The notes: a model not told the origin generated them from the sequence alone. 64,000 nucleotides of DNA from Orientallactaga sibirica (GCA_036365145.1 JAEOAD010000052.1:12585501-12649500); one strand, 5' to 3'. Shown: positions 51,782 through 62,905, counted from the first letter of the stretch. Numbers and translations: made by a program.

Positions 51782-52350
51782 AGAGGCAGGTCTCGTGTTT
51801 CTATGCACATATAGAGCCTGCCCATCAAGGGCAACCAAGAACTATTTGTTGACTGAATGGCTTGGGAGTTCCTGGAATCTGCGTATTATTTTTCATTCGC
51901 GATCTCAGATGTGTAGGACTGTGCGTGCATGTGCTGCCCCCTCCCCAGGCAGCTCCTGCTTAAATCCTGATGACCTGCTGTTTACCAAGTCATCATGTAA
52001 CCTAGAGCAAGAGGTCCGAGCTTGTTCATAAATTCCTTCATTTTTCATCTTTGTCTCATATTCACAGAGTGGAGCTGGACAGGTGGCTCTGCTTGCCTCA
52101 TGAGGTTGTGCGAGGATCAAGTGAAGTTATGCATAGGAAGGTGCTTCAGGATGACGTAGAGACGTCCTGGAGACACACTAAATTCATGGGCTAGCTCCCT
52201 TAACAGCAGCCTGAGGAAAGAAGAAGCAAAGAAGTAGTTTCAGCCATTAGTGAACCCACTGCATCTGCGGCACCACTCTGATGTTACTGTTCCAGCGGCT
52301 TCCTCTGCATACACGTACTCATGGGCACTTCTTTAAAAAACATTTTGTTT
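51782..52350. other. Unassigned sequence
   Basis: About 570 bases without a recognised repeat. Confidence 0.45.
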
Positions 52351-52494
52351 AAGCCGGGCGTGGTGGCACACGCCTTTAATCCCAGCACTTGGGAGGCAGA
52401 GGTAGGTGGATTGCCATGAGTTCCAGGCCACTCTGAGACTCCATAGTGAATTCCAGGTCAGCCTGAGCTAGAGCGAGACCCTACCTCAAAAAAA
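52351..52494 (+). mobile_element. B1 SINE
   Basis: Near-consensus; tail CAAAAAAAAATTG merges with the next B2. Confidence 0.93.
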
Positions 52495-52660
52495 AATTGT
52501 TTATTTATTTGCAAGGAGAGAAAGAGAGAGAATATGGGCATGCCAGGCCTCTAGCCACTGCAAATGAATTCCATGGCTTGACACGGGTACTGGGGAATTG
52601 AATCTGTGCCATCATGCTTTGCAAGAAAGTGCCTTAACCACTAAGCAATCTCTCTAGCCT
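52495..52660 (-). mobile_element. B2 SINE with internal deletion
   Basis: Lacks the GCCACTTTGTGCATCTG segment. Confidence 0.85.
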
Positions 52661-53020
52661 TCATTGGTATTTTATTGAACAAAGAAAAACCAGTAATATG
52701 TGACTAAACAGTACATTGTATGAGCAAAGAGTAAGGAACTTTCAACTTTGTATAATCCTTAAATACTTGTTAAAGGAAGGGGCTTAGGGGTGTGACCTGC
52801 TGGACTCTGCTGACCCAGAACACACATGCACTCTGATCACAGAGCAATCACATTAAGCCCACCTGTTGCCTTCACCAGATCTGTGGGTCCTTAGTTACTG
52901 ACCTTGTTGTCTTCAATGCTATGATCAGCACTGCTAACCCACATATGTTTGTTCTGAGTCGAGAGCCCAACCAGGCCTCTGGGGAAAAGAGCATAGAGTG
53001 TGTGTTAAGATCAGTCAGCA
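52661..53020. other. Unassigned sequence
   Basis: About 360 bases without a recognised repeat. Confidence 0.45.
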
Positions 53021-53193
53021 GCCGGGTGTGGTGGTGCACACCTTTAATCCCAGCACTCAGGAGGCAGAGGTAGGAGGTTCCCCATGAGTTCAAGGCCACC
53101 CTGAGACTAATTCCAGATCAGGCCTGGGCTAGAGTGAGACTTACCTCGAAACAAAACAAAACAAAACAAAACAAAACAAAACAAAACAACATT
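53021..53193 (+). mobile_element. B1 SINE with (AAAAC)n tail
   Basis: Lacks CATAGTGA; about nine AAAAC units (53148-53189). Confidence 0.92.
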
Positions 53194-53480
53194 GCTTGTC
53201 AATATTGGTCATCTTGTTGTTCAGGCCAAAGGGACACCCAGGCAGAGGAAGCCTAGTCACATTGCTTTACGTTTCGTGGATTGCACAGCTGAAAGATTAA
53301 CTTTGGGGCAAGTCACAAGGAAGGAATTTAGCATTTCATAGCAATAACATCACAGAAGCTGTTTGTAAGGGCCACAGGCAATATCCTCGTAGTTCCTTCC
53401 CATAGTCCATTCCCACGGTTGGTTCTTCCAGTTCATCCCTACAGCGCGGTCTCTAAAATAGGACGCTCTCACAGTCAGGT

Positions 53481-53860
53481 GGTGTTTCAAGTACCACCCT
53501 TGCTGAGACCAAATACCTGACAAGAAGCAACTTAGGGAAGAGAGGATCCATTTCAGCTTGCAGCTCTAGTGCCAGTCCACCGTGGCGGGAAGGCATGGTG
53601 GCAGGATCCTGAGTCCGTTGCTCACATTCAGTCCCCAGTGAGGAAGCTGCTGGGGGCGATGCGCGCTGCGGCTCAGCTCTCCTTCCTTTTATTCAGCCCA
53701 GATTCCAGCGCATGGACGGACCTGTCCACACGTACAGAGGCTTTTCCACCTCCATTAACCGAATCTAGCCAGTCCCTCACACACATTTCCTGTGACGGCG
53801 GACACGAGAATTACCCATCCCAGACACTGGCCTTCTCTCACAGGTCTTACTGAGGGAGAA
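53481..53860 (-). mobile_element. Possible LTR-like repeat, old
   Basis: GAGACCAAATACCTGACAAG and CACCGTGGCGGGAAGGCATG parallel the conserved parts of the TGTGGTGGTTTG family and related rodent repeats. Termini not found. Confidence 0.4.
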
Positions 53861-55095
53861 GAGCCGGTTGCTGCTCCACAGGGTTTCAGCCGTTCACTCG
53901 CGGTCACGGTCACGGTCACGATTACCAAACTCTGCACTATAGCCTGGCTTGTCCTCTCTTGGCCTGGGAAACTGGCTTATGGCAGGGTGTCAGCCCTTCC
54001 TTCCTCTGCGCCCTGGCCACGAAGTGCAGCCGAGAGCCTGCAGTGATCTCTACATCCACTTGGTGGCACCCTCCTCCTTAAAATGGTGTATTACCTGCCC
54101 CTGACAGGTGAACCTGGTTAGCTTGGTTTCTCAGTGCCTGTTCCTCACATGGAAAGAATTCTTGCTCACAGACATCACAAGCAATCCATCCAGGCCTTCA
54201 CTTTCAGCTACGAAGTGCTTATGCAATTCTAATTTATTTTAATTTCCACCTAACCAATGCATGACCAAAAATGCCCAGAATGTTCGTAAATTCAATTTCA
54301 GGACTGAAGTCGGTAAATTTTTACAAGTCAGCAAAGTTACCATTGGTCATGGTGAGTCCTCTCTGCCACCTTCTCCCTGAGGGTTTTTTTTTTCCTGTTA
54401 AAAAATGTTTTGAAACCACTGCTTCAGGGTGACCTAGTTATTATCATAGCGGGGCCAGAGAGAGGAGGCCTTAGACTCCGCTTGCCCCGGGTCCCCTCTG
54501 TCAGCAAAGGCAGCGGCCCCCAGGTTTCGGTTCGTCTTTCAGGGGCATTTCCTCTGCTGAGAACTCCTCTCTTTTCAGAACTCTTCCTCAGATTTTGTTC
54601 CGTATATACATATTTTTTTCCTGATGTCCTACTTTTCTGGTGCCCTCCTTTCTCCTCACCATCTCCCGGGGCACTGGCATGGCCATGGTCTGTGCTTCTC
54701 CCCTGTTAGTCTACTCACCCAGTGGGTCCCAATCTGTATCTCACACTCAGACCTTTGTGTGCTGTCATCTCTCCTAGAGTGACCTGGACAATGGATCTTC
54801 CCTTCCAAGGTGGCCTTATTCAGATGTTTACATGTAAACACAGTAAAGTTTATTCACGATAGATGTACAGTTTCATGAACTCAGTGTTTCTGTATGGCTT
54901 CTTAGCTTAGCAAATGGCGCCTTCATGATTTCATTTATTTCTGCCTAAATAAATCTCTTATGTTTAGAACTTCCTGAGTGTGCTTGCACTCAGATATTGT
55001 TTATGATTTTTCTCCCAAAGGACAAAACTCACTTTGCCTCCACTTTTCGTGTGCTCTTTTCTCTGCCTGGGACCCATTCCTTCTCCTTGGTCTAC
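53861..55095. other. Unassigned block, 1.2 kb
   Basis: No rodent SINE. Contains a short (GGTCAC)n at about 53899-53918. Open frames of 60-99 codons on both strands are not convincing. Confidence 0.45.
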
Positions 55096-55099
55096 GGAT

Positions 55100-55150
55100 T
55101 CTTCCTTCCTTCCTTCCTTCCTTCCTTCCTTCCTTCCTTCCTTCCTTTCT
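55100..55150. repeat. (TTCC)n microsatellite
   Basis: About 11 TTCC units. Confidence 0.93.
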
Positions 55151-55157
55151 TTCTTTT

Positions 55158-55189
55158 TTAAAAATTTTATTTTTATTTATTTCTTTGAC

Positions 55190-55231
<42 letters not shown>

Positions 55232-55375
55232 GGCATGCCAGGGCCTCCAGCCACTGCAAACGAACTCAGATGCATGTGCCACCTTGTGCATCTGGCTTAC
55301 GTGGGTCCTGGGGAATCAAACCTAGATCCTTTGGCTTTGCAGGCAAGTGCCTTAACCACTAAGCCATCTCCCACC
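55158..55375 (-). mobile_element. B2 SINE with (GA)n
   Basis: About 17 GA units; complete body; head AGCCATCTCCCACCC. Confidence 0.92.
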
Positions 55376-55380
55376 CTCCT

Positions 55381-55527
55381 TTTTTTTTTTTGAGGTAGGG
55401 TCTCACTTTAGCCCAGGCAGACCTGGAACTCACTATGTAGTCTCAGGGTGTCCTTGAACTCATGGGGATCCGCCTACCTCTGCCTCCCAAGTGCTGGAAT
55501 TAAAGGCATGCACCACCACGCCCGGCT
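55381..55527 (-). mobile_element. B1 SINE
   Basis: Complete; last rodent-type SINE before a 3.7-kb SINE-free stretch. Confidence 0.92.
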
Positions 55528-55539
55528 TTATGAATCCTT

Positions 55540-55735
55540 AAAGAGCAGATTCAGATGATTTCTATTCTGCAAAGCCTTCCATGGCCAGAATCCCAGGCTG
55601 GGAGAGGTGTCCCCACCATCAGGACACTTGTCATTGTCATTTCCCATTGTACCAGTCTACTTTTTGAGTTGCTAATCTATCGTTTCTACTAGACTCTAAA
55701 TTCCTTGAGAACTTTCCATTTTGTTTGGAAACAAG
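55540..55735 (+). mobile_element. L2-like LINE 3' relic
   Basis: GCAAAGCCTTCCATGGCCAG, TCCCATTGTACCAG and TAGACTCTAAATTCCTTGAG follow the order of L2 3' ends (GCCTTCC..., TAGAATGTAAGCTCC-like). Confidence 0.6.
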
Positions 55736-57134
55736 TGAGAGGGAGGAGGCAGTTAGGGTGACTGGGACCCTAAAAGCAAAAAGGCAGGAAAGTCCGTCCT
55801 TGCTAGAAATCAAAGATGATTTGATTTCTTACTTCTTGCCTAGTTCCCTAGACCTGTTTTGCCACAGCCAGGACCCCTCCTGGGAGGGAGGTTGTTCATA
55901 GGATTTAAACATTGTGGTTGGTCAAGTTCAGCCCCTGGAACTTGGTGTCAGGGCTAGCCTCTTCATAAGACAGTCCCTAGCTCTAACCAACCAGCTGTCC
56001 CTCTGGTTCACCTGAGCCGGGAGACAGCCCATCAGTGTAAGATTATAAATACTTTTGCAAGGGGAGGGCAGGCTCTCGACCACTTGGGAACTTCCAGCTG
56101 TGGGTGAGTGGTCCAGCTGGAGGGCCCCCTAGCCCACTCTCCACATGGGTTCTTTACTCCCCCCAGTTCCCTACATGGCAGGAATCCTGGAACTTTCTTT
56201 TCGCTCTTTTCTTTCCATGGTTTTCCGAGGCCCTCCATGTGGGATCTCTAGCCACGTGGCTCTGTACTTCCGTCAGTAAATATAGTAATTTAATAATTAC
56301 CCTTCTCAGTCTTTCATTATTCAATTCTTTGATTAGAATTAGAAAGGAACCTAGGGTTTGGGGTTCCAGGACTCCCAGTACTGGCTACACAAGCACGTGA
56401 ATTCATTGTTGTTTCTAGCACAGAGCTGGGCACATAGGAGGTGTGCCTTGGTTAACCCTGATCATCAACGTCATTGGGTTGAGAAGCACCTAGGGGGATT
56501 AGCTAAGCAGGTCTCTGGGTTGTCTGTGAGGGGTTTTCAGAGACAATTAGACGTTAAGGGCGCTGACCTATCAAATCCATGGATAGATTTAAAATTTGCA
56601 TAGACTGTTGGGAGGTGGTAGAACTAGGGGATGTGGATGGTAGTTGGAGAAACTGGGGCACGAAGCAAACGTCATTGGAGCCTTTGTCCTGCCCTGGCTC
56701 TTCCAGTACGCCCCTGTTCTTCTTTCCGCAAGAACCTCCTCAGCCCCGTGCTCCCGCTGCCATGACCGAGTACGGGGGCCATGGCAATGAACGGAACACC
56801 TCAAACCGTGGGACAAATACATCATCATTTCTTGATGTCGGGCATTGGGTCACCCTGACACGAAATCTAAGACAAGAGGCCAGCACATGCCCTCGAAACT
56901 TCATGAGGAGGCAGAGGTGAGGGGCCGGAAGACCCAGGGTGGAAAACCAACGCCCCATATGATTTGGCCTCAGTTGTAGACAACTCTCCTTGAGTGTGTG
57001 TGGGGTGAGAGTTTGTGTGGGAGCCTGGAGGGAGAATCCACGCAGACGAAGGCAGTGTGCCCAGGCGGGCAAGTTCCAATGCCCAGCTCTCAGGCACCAC
57101 CAGGGAAAGTATCTGATTAATGGGCCTGAAGCAG
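55736..57134. other. SINE-free block, 1.4 kb
   Basis: No recent repeat. AGCACAGAGCTGGGCACATA at about 56418-56437 may be a MIR tail. Frames of up to 113 codons occur on both strands, unsupported. Confidence 0.45.
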
Positions 57135-57213
57135 CTTTTCTTTTCTTTTCTTTTCTTTTCTTTTCTTTTCTTTTCTTTTCTTTTCTTTTCTTTTCTTTTC
57201 TTTTCTTTTCTTT
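57135..57213. repeat. (TTTTC)n microsatellite
   Basis: About 15 TTTTC units, not attached to any visible SINE. Confidence 0.95.
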
Positions 57214-58135
57214 TTTCTTTCTTTTCACCATAAGGTCAGACAGGATTTTAGATGACAGAAAGCTAAGAGGAAAAGAGAACGTAAATGATAGCAAACACTG
57301 AAAATGAGAGAAGCACACACACTTCGATTCTTAGATTAGAGAGGCAGACTTCTGAGTCCCCTACAGTGCTGTTCTCACAACACACAGCTGGATGGGTCAT
57401 GACTGTCATTCTGTGCTGTGAATCGTGCCCTGTAGTTGTCACAGTCATTTCCTCAGCATCATCCTTCCCTGCCTGCATGCCAGCCCGGGCAGTGGCTGGA
57501 GCTCATAGGACGACGCTCCTTTAACCAGCAGGTTAAAGCTGAGGCTTTCCGAGCCCCAGGGCCTCCCTCATGGCACAGGGCTGAAGCCTTTCGTTCTGTT
57601 TCAGCGTCTATCTCTAGAGCGAGGCGCTGGGCTGAGCTGCCCGCATCAGGTGTGTAGACGCCATGCCTGGGAAGGTCTATGGCGATTCGTAGAGTCCACA
57701 ATGAGACATGTGAGACCTCACACAGGGCCTCCAGAAGCGGAAGCTACTGTCGGATGGAGAGCAATCTCTGAGTCAATGAAATGTTAGAACAATTTAGTGT
57801 TAGATTAACAGGAGAACTGCGAGTTCCCCAACGTCTTAATGTCTTCCAGTTGCACAGCTGGGGCAGTTGGCCAAGGAAACTTTGATTAGCTGAGCTTTAT
57901 GGGATGAAACATTTCCTGTGACAGTGTGTGTGTATTTTTTTTTTAATGAAAGAGAAAAGGAATGCTTCTCAAAAGGGAAAAGACAGAATCATAAAGAAAA
58001 GGTTTCTTTTTTTCCCCCTCTTTCACAGACATTCTTGTGTTAAGTGATGTTGAATCTTAATACCACATCCCCAGTCTTATCACAGATAAAACAGAAGTTT
58101 TGTTTCGAGGGGAAAGTCCGTATTTCTTTTAGTCA
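57214..58135. other. Unassigned sequence
   Basis: About 920 bases free of recognisable repeats. Confidence 0.45.
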
Positions 58136-58141
58136 GTACAA

Positions 58142-58340
58142 CACGGAGGTTAAGGGCACAGGCATGAGCTGTCTTGGTTCTTATCTTAATGCACCATTTT
58201 GCAGCTATAGGACTTGAGCAATTTGCTTGATGGTTCTGTGCCTTGGACCTGCTTTTACCTCACAAGTTTATTTAGATTAACTGATGGAACCACAGGGAAA
58301 GCACTTAGCATGCTGCTGATAATACTAATGTAGTAACAAT
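58142..58340 (+). mobile_element. MIR-like SINE, sense
   Basis: CGGAGGTTAAGGGCACAGGC, TTTTGCAGCTATAGGACTTG, GCAATTTGCTTGATGG, TTTACCTCACAAG and GGGAAAGCACTTAGCA follow the MIR consensus order. Confidence 0.72.
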
Positions 58341-58344
58341 GCCT

Positions 58345-58545
58345 TATATTTGCATGCAGCTTAGCTTGGATTCCTTAAAAACCCTTTCATCTCTTCTTAT
58401 AACAATACCATGACATAGGCGGGGGTGGGGGTGGGGATTACTGCCTTATGACAGATGAGAAAAGTGCAGCTCGGGAAGGTCAGATGACTTACACCAGATC
58501 ACAGAGCCAATGAAATGTAGACCCCACCCCCCTGCTGCCAGCTTA
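58345..58545 (-). mobile_element. MIR-like SINE, antisense
   Basis: ATGACAGATGAGAAAAGTGC, GGTCAGATGACTTACACCAG and ATCACAGAGCCAATGAAATG match reversed MIR. With the previous copy it makes an inverted tail-to-tail pair. Confidence 0.75.
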
Positions 58546-58799
58546 GGCTACTTCTTGCTAGTTATGTGCAGAAGTGGTAGAATTAGAAGATTTTGCTGGG
58601 AACGTAAAAGACTGGGTATGTTTGGGGAGGCTCTTAGCCCTTTCCTCCTGCCTTTTTGTTCTGGAATTTTCTTCCACTGGACCTGAACATAGCTGGGGCA
58701 CCATGAAGTGGAGCATTGCATGTCAAATCCTACTTGTTACTCCCAGTCATTTATTCTTGGGAATGTTTTGAATATATATTTTTTCTGAAGTTTTAACTG
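58546..58799. other. Unassigned sequence
   Basis: About 250 bases between MIR-like copies. Confidence 0.45.
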
Positions 58800-58975
58800 G
58801 TTCCAATAAGTATTCATTGAGTACTCACGGTGTGCCAGGAAATGTGCAAAGTGATTTTACACTCATCTTCTCAGTGAAACCTTACATTTTGTGGTAAATT
58901 ATCTTCATTTTCCAAAGAAATGAAATAGAAGCTCAGAAATGTTGAGACATGTACCCAAATCTTCTAAGACTATTC
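58800..58975 (-). mobile_element. MIR-like SINE, antisense
   Basis: TATTCATTGAGTACTCACGG, TGTGCCAGGAAATGTGC, TTACACTCATCTTCTCAGTG and CAAAGAAATGAAATAGAAGC match reversed MIR. Confidence 0.78.
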
Positions 58976-59229
58976 AAGAAAAGAAAATTCTGAATAAATA
59001 TCTCTCTTGCATAATGATATAAGATATCAATCACAATTAGCAAGCTGATTCAGTAACATAGAGAAAAAAATAATACATCACAAACAAACTGAATTCTTAT
59101 AGGAAACTAACATTCAGAACAAACTGGCCATTGCAATTTGCCAAGTTAATAATGGAGAATATGATCAACTTGACAGATGATATAAAACATTTGATAAAAT
59201 TCAACTTCTAGTCATGACTTAAGAAACCT

Positions 59230-59432
59230 TGGGGCTGGAGAGATGGCTTAGAGGTTAAGGCGCTTGCCTGCGAAGCCTAAGGACCCCAGTTTGATTCTCC
59301 AGGTCCCATGTAAACCAGATGCACAAAGTGGCACATGCATCTAGAGTTTGTTTGCAGTGGCTGAAGGCCCTGGCATGCCCATTCTCCCCCCCACTCCTTC
59401 TCAAATAAAAAATAAAAAAAAAAAACAGTTAA
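59230..59432 (+). mobile_element. B2 SINE in L1 relic
   Basis: GAAACCTT precedes the head and AAACCTTG follows the tail, a short target-site duplication. Confidence 0.93.
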
Positions 59433-59468
59433 AAAAAACCTTGTTGACTATCAATAAAAGGAAATTTC

Positions 59469-59690
59469 CGGGCTGTAGAAAGGACTCAGTGGTTAAGGTG
59501 CTTGCTTGCAAAACCTAACAACCCAAGTTCTATTCCCCAGTTCCCTCAAAAAGCCAGTTGGACAAAGAAGTACATGCATCTGGAGTTTGTAAGTGAGGGA
59601 AGGCCCTTGCACACCCATTCTCTCTGTCTGTTTATCTTATCTCTATCTCTCTCTGCTTGCAAATTAAAATAAATAAGCAAATAAAAAAGG
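59469..59690 (+). mobile_element. B2 SINE in L1 relic, diverged
   Basis: CCTAACAACCCAAGTTC B-box variant, also seen at 40880; GAAATT before and GGAATT after. Confidence 0.85.
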
Positions 59691-59850
59691 AATTGTCCTA
59701 ATTCTGGTAATAGGAACTTATTTAAAATAATGAAAAGGGCAAAAATTTGGTTGTTTTCTTAGAAGGATTAGGCAGGAGACAATTATGCTCCCCAATTCCT
59801 CTTTGATATTGTGCTTGAAGTTCTAGCCTAAGAATTAACTCAAAAGAGAA

Positions 59851-60030
59851 AATGGGAGCCAGGTGTGGTGGCACATGTTTTTAATCCCAGCACTTGGGAG
59901 GTAGAGGTGGGAGGATTGCCATGAGTTCAAGGCCACTCTGAGACTACATAGTGAATTCCAGGTCAGCCTGAGCTAGAGTGAGACCCTACCTGGAAAAACC
60001 ACCACCACCAACAACAAAAAATAAATTAAA
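59851..60030 (+). mobile_element. B1 SINE in L1 relic
   Basis: Complete; tail (CCA)n(CAA)n then A-rich. AGAGAAAATGGG borders both the B1 (59844) and the next element (60042), a target-site duplication. Confidence 0.93.
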
Positions 60031-60051
60031 AAAAAAAATAAAGAGAAAATG

Positions 60052-60252
60052 GGGCTGGAGAGATGGCTAAGTGGTTAAGATGCTTGTCTGTAAAGCCTAA
60101 CATCCAGGTTCAATTCCCCAGGACCCATGTAAAGCCAGATGCACAAAGTGGCACATGCTCCTGGAGTTCGTTTGTAGGGGCTAGAAGCCCTGGAATGCCC
60201 ATTCTCTCTCTTTCCCTTTCTCCCTGCAAATAAATAAATAATATTAAAAAAG
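60052..60252 (+). mobile_element. B2 SINE in L1 relic
   Basis: Complete; AAAGAGAAA lies before the head and again after the tail. Confidence 0.92.
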
Positions 60253-60525
60253 AGAAAGCAAGATAAAATGAGTTGAAAGGAAGAAGTACAACTCATTCTT
60301 TGTAGATCGTGTGATTTTATATATATGAGAAGTTGGCAGATTTCACAGATGTAGGGTTCTAATTATCAGGTTAATTTCTTTAGGTCACTAGATCCATAGT
60401 CAACATTCAGTGGCCATAAACAATTAGAGAATAGAGTTGTAAAATCATACCAGTTATAATAATGCCCCCAAACATCACATATTAGGACTAAGTTTCATGA
60501 AAGGCGTCTACACAAGACCCCTGCT

Positions 60526-60905
60526 TCACTTAGTGTGTGGTGATCTGCCTGGTGCACTGGAGAGAGTCCCGCTGTGGCAAGACCTTCGGGTCTTCTCCAA
60601 AGCAGGGGAGTTCTCAGTCACTTGAAGGTCACCTCTATTGATCCTCCCAGTTTTCAACTCCATGTGCTTTAGCCTTTGCATTTACACTCATCTTATTTCC
60701 CCCAATTTAGAAATTTTCTGTGACTCTAGGTACAAATTTGTGTTTGCTAACTGACAAACCCCTTTTCCTGCTTGGTTTTTGGCTACCCCCACCCTGCATG
60801 ACTCTGACCTCTGTCACTTCCACCTTCCAATGTCTTGCTGATCTGTTTCCTTCGTAATTCTTTCCCTCCTCTTTGCTCTCATGGACTCACACTTTCACAC
60901 TTTCA
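60526..60905. other. Unassigned sequence
   Basis: About 380 bases without a recognised repeat. Confidence 0.45.
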
Positions 60906-61110
60906 CAGGCCTGGGGACTAGAGCTCAGTTGTGACAGTGCCTTGACTGCTTAAGCCGTCTCTCCAGCCACAGTGCCTGCCTAGGCTCTGGGTTCGCCCCC
61001 AGCAGCAGATAAAACTAGGGATGGTGGTGCATGCCTGCAATCCCAGCACTTGGGAGGCAGCAGGAGGAGCAGAAGTTCAAGGTCATCCTCAGTATATAAA
61101 TAACTCAAGT
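60906..61110. mobile_element. SINE fragments: reversed B2/ID head, then B4-like
   Basis: 60906-60967 ends AGCCGTCTCTCCAGCC (reversed head). 60970-61110 reads ID 3' end GGGTTCGCCCCCAGCAGC then B1-like sequence on the plus strand. Confidence 0.62.
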
Positions 61111-61112
61111 CC

Positions 61113-61330
61113 AGGGCTGGAGAGATGGCTTAGCGGTTAAGCACTTGCCTGTGAAGTCTAGGGACCCCAGTTTGAGGCTCGATTCCCCAGTACCCACGTA
61201 AGCCAGATGCACAAGGTGGTGCATGCATCTGGAGTTTGTTTTCAGTGGCTGGAGGCCTGGTGTGCCCATTCTCTCTTTCTCTCTCTGTCTGTCTGTTGCT
61301 ATAAAGAAATAAAAATAAATAAAAATTTAA
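61113..61330 (+). mobile_element. B2 SINE
   Basis: GAGGCTCGATTCC variant; CTGTCTGTCTG tract; complete. Confidence 0.93.
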
Positions 61331-61387
61331 AAATCCCACTCAAGCCTAGCCTGAACTACACGAGACCTTGCCTCAAAAGAAAAACCA

Positions 61388-61546
61388 GGGGTTGGAGAGA
61401 TGGCTTAGTGGTTAAGGCACATGCATGCCTGTGAAGCCTAAGGACCCCGGTTTGATTCTCCAGGTCTCACGTAAGCCAGATGCACATGGTGGTGCACATG
61501 TCTGGAGTTGGTTTGCAGTGGCTGGAGGCCCTGGCGTGCCCATTCT

Positions 61547-61583
<37 letters not shown>

Positions 61584-61617
61584 GTAGTAAATAAATAAAT
61601 AAAAATTTTAAAAAGCA
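61388..61617 (+). mobile_element. B2 SINE with (CT)n
   Basis: CACATGCATGC duplication in the head; CT run at about 61552-61580; complete. Confidence 0.92.
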
Positions 61618-61634
61618 AAACAAAAAACAAACAC

Positions 61635-62310
61635 CAGGGCTTGAGGGGTGATTCAATGGGTAGGTAAAGGTGCTTGCTGTGCATATGTTAGGACCCGGGT
61701 TCAACCCTGAGACCCATGCAGAAAGCGGGTATGATCACACACACACCTGTGGCCCCAGCCCCGAGCACCCATGCAGAAAGCGGGTATGATCACACACGCC
61801 TGCGGCCCCAGCCCCGAGCACCCATGCAGAAAGCGGGTATGATCACACACGCCTGCGGCCCCAGCCCCGAGCACCCATGCAGAAAGCGGGCCACACGCCT
61901 GCGGCCCCAGCCCCGAGCACCCATGCAGAAAGCGGGTATGATCACACACGCCTGCGGCCCCAGCCCCGAGCACCCCTGCAGAAAGCGGGTTTGATCACAC
62001 ACGCCTGCGGCCCCAGCCCCGAGCACCCATGCAGAAAGCGGGTTTGATCACACACCCATGCAGAAAGCACCCCTGCAGGCGGGTATGATCACACACGCCT
62101 GCGGCCCCAGCCCCGAGCACCCATGCAGAAAGCGGGTATGATCACACACGCCTGCGGCCCCAGCCCCGAGGGAGGCAGAAGCAGGAGACTGCTGGTGTTC
62201 ACTGGTCTAACTGAAGAAATGGTGTGAGCTCCAGGTTCAGTGAGAGACCTTATCTCAAAGAAAGACAAGATCAACAGAGAAGGACACCTGATGTCCTTCT
62301 TTGGCCTTCA
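61635..62310 (+). mobile_element. RSINE/B4-like SINE expanded by an internal satellite
   Basis: Head GGGGTGATTCAATGGG and B-box-like GGGTTCAACCC precede the satellite; AGGCAGAAGCAGGAG, TTCAGTGAGAGACCTTATCTC and GACACCTGATGTCC follow it. Without the extra copies it matches the layout of 32680-33078. Confidence 0.78.
61712..62170. repeat. 53-bp satellite, about 8.5 copies
   Basis: Unit begins ACCCATGCAGAAAGCGGG, runs TATGATCACACACGCCTG and ends CGGCCCCAGCCCCGAGC. Unit starts are 61712, 61767, 61820, 61873, 61919, 61972, 62025 and a rearranged set to 62170. Spacings are 55, 53, 53, 46, 53, 53. CpG-rich. Confidence 0.96.
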
Positions 62311-62430
62311 CATATGTTTAAATGCATCTGCATATACACATGCATATACGACGTGCCACACATAATATACCACACACACACATGTTCATGCAAGCATAAA
62401 CGTACACACAAACACCAAATAAAATATTCT

Positions 62431-62640
62431 TGGGGCTGGAGGGATGGCCTAGTGGTTAAGGCGTTTGCCTGCAAAGCCAAAGGACACAGGTTCGATTCCC
62501 CAGGACCCACATTAGCCAGATGCACAAGTGGGTGCATGCATCTGGAGTTCGTTTGCAATGGCTGGAGACCCTGGCATGCCCATTCTCTCTTTCTCTCTCC
62601 CCCTCTGTCAAATAAATAAATAAAAGTAAAAATATTAAAA
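62431..62640 (+). mobile_element. B2 SINE
   Basis: Near-consensus, B box GGTTCGATTCC intact. Confidence 0.94.
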
Positions 62641-62657
62641 AAATTCTTTTCCTAAAT

Positions 62658-62905
62658 GCCAGGCATGGTGGTGCGTCCTGTAACCCCAACGCTAGAGGGG
62701 CAGAGACAGGAGGACCCCCAGGTTCACTGGGAGCAGACTAGCCCAAGTGTTGAGCCGCAGGCCAGAGAGACCCTGTCTCAAAAGAGGGGGTATGGTATTC
62801 CTGAGAACAGTACCTGAGGTCCTTTGGCCTTTACATACATGCACATGCACACACAGCATGTACACACATGTAGGATCTACACACACGCACACGCACAACC
62901 ATTAA
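62658..62905 (+). mobile_element. RSINE-like SINE with CA-rich end
   Basis: B1-like start CCAGGCATGGTGGTGCG, then AGAGAGACCCTGTCTC, TTTGGCCTTTACATACATGC and a CA-rich tail. Confidence 0.7.

Larger units (their letters stand above)
58980..60525 (+). mobile_element. Old L1 ORF2 relic (reverse transcriptase region), sense
   Basis: CATTTGATAAAATTCAACTT, then CCTCTTTGATATTGTGCTTG, GAAGTTCTAGCCTA, AAAGGAAGAAGTACAACTC and TTCTTTGTAGATCGTGTGAT follow the order of the L1 ORF2 reverse transcriptase region. The catalytic F-A-D-D position (about 60297-60311) reads F-V-D-R, so it is dead. Four SINEs interrupt it at 59230, 59469, 59851 and 60052. Confidence 0.75.

Noticed and set aside
53899..53918. GGTCAC repeat as nuclear-receptor response element
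   Set aside because: Only about three units with zero spacing and no supporting context. More likely a slippage product.
56740..57318. 192-codon minus-strand frame with a Lys/Glu-rich stretch
   Set aside because: The stretch is the (TTTTC)n microsatellite; the rest has no recognisable domain.
61712..62170. CRISPR-like array
   Set aside because: The repeats are directly contiguous with no unique spacers, and they sit inside a rodent SINE.
61712..62170. CpG island promoter
   Set aside because: CpGs come from the repeated 53-bp unit, not from a diverse GC-rich region; no adjoining gene.
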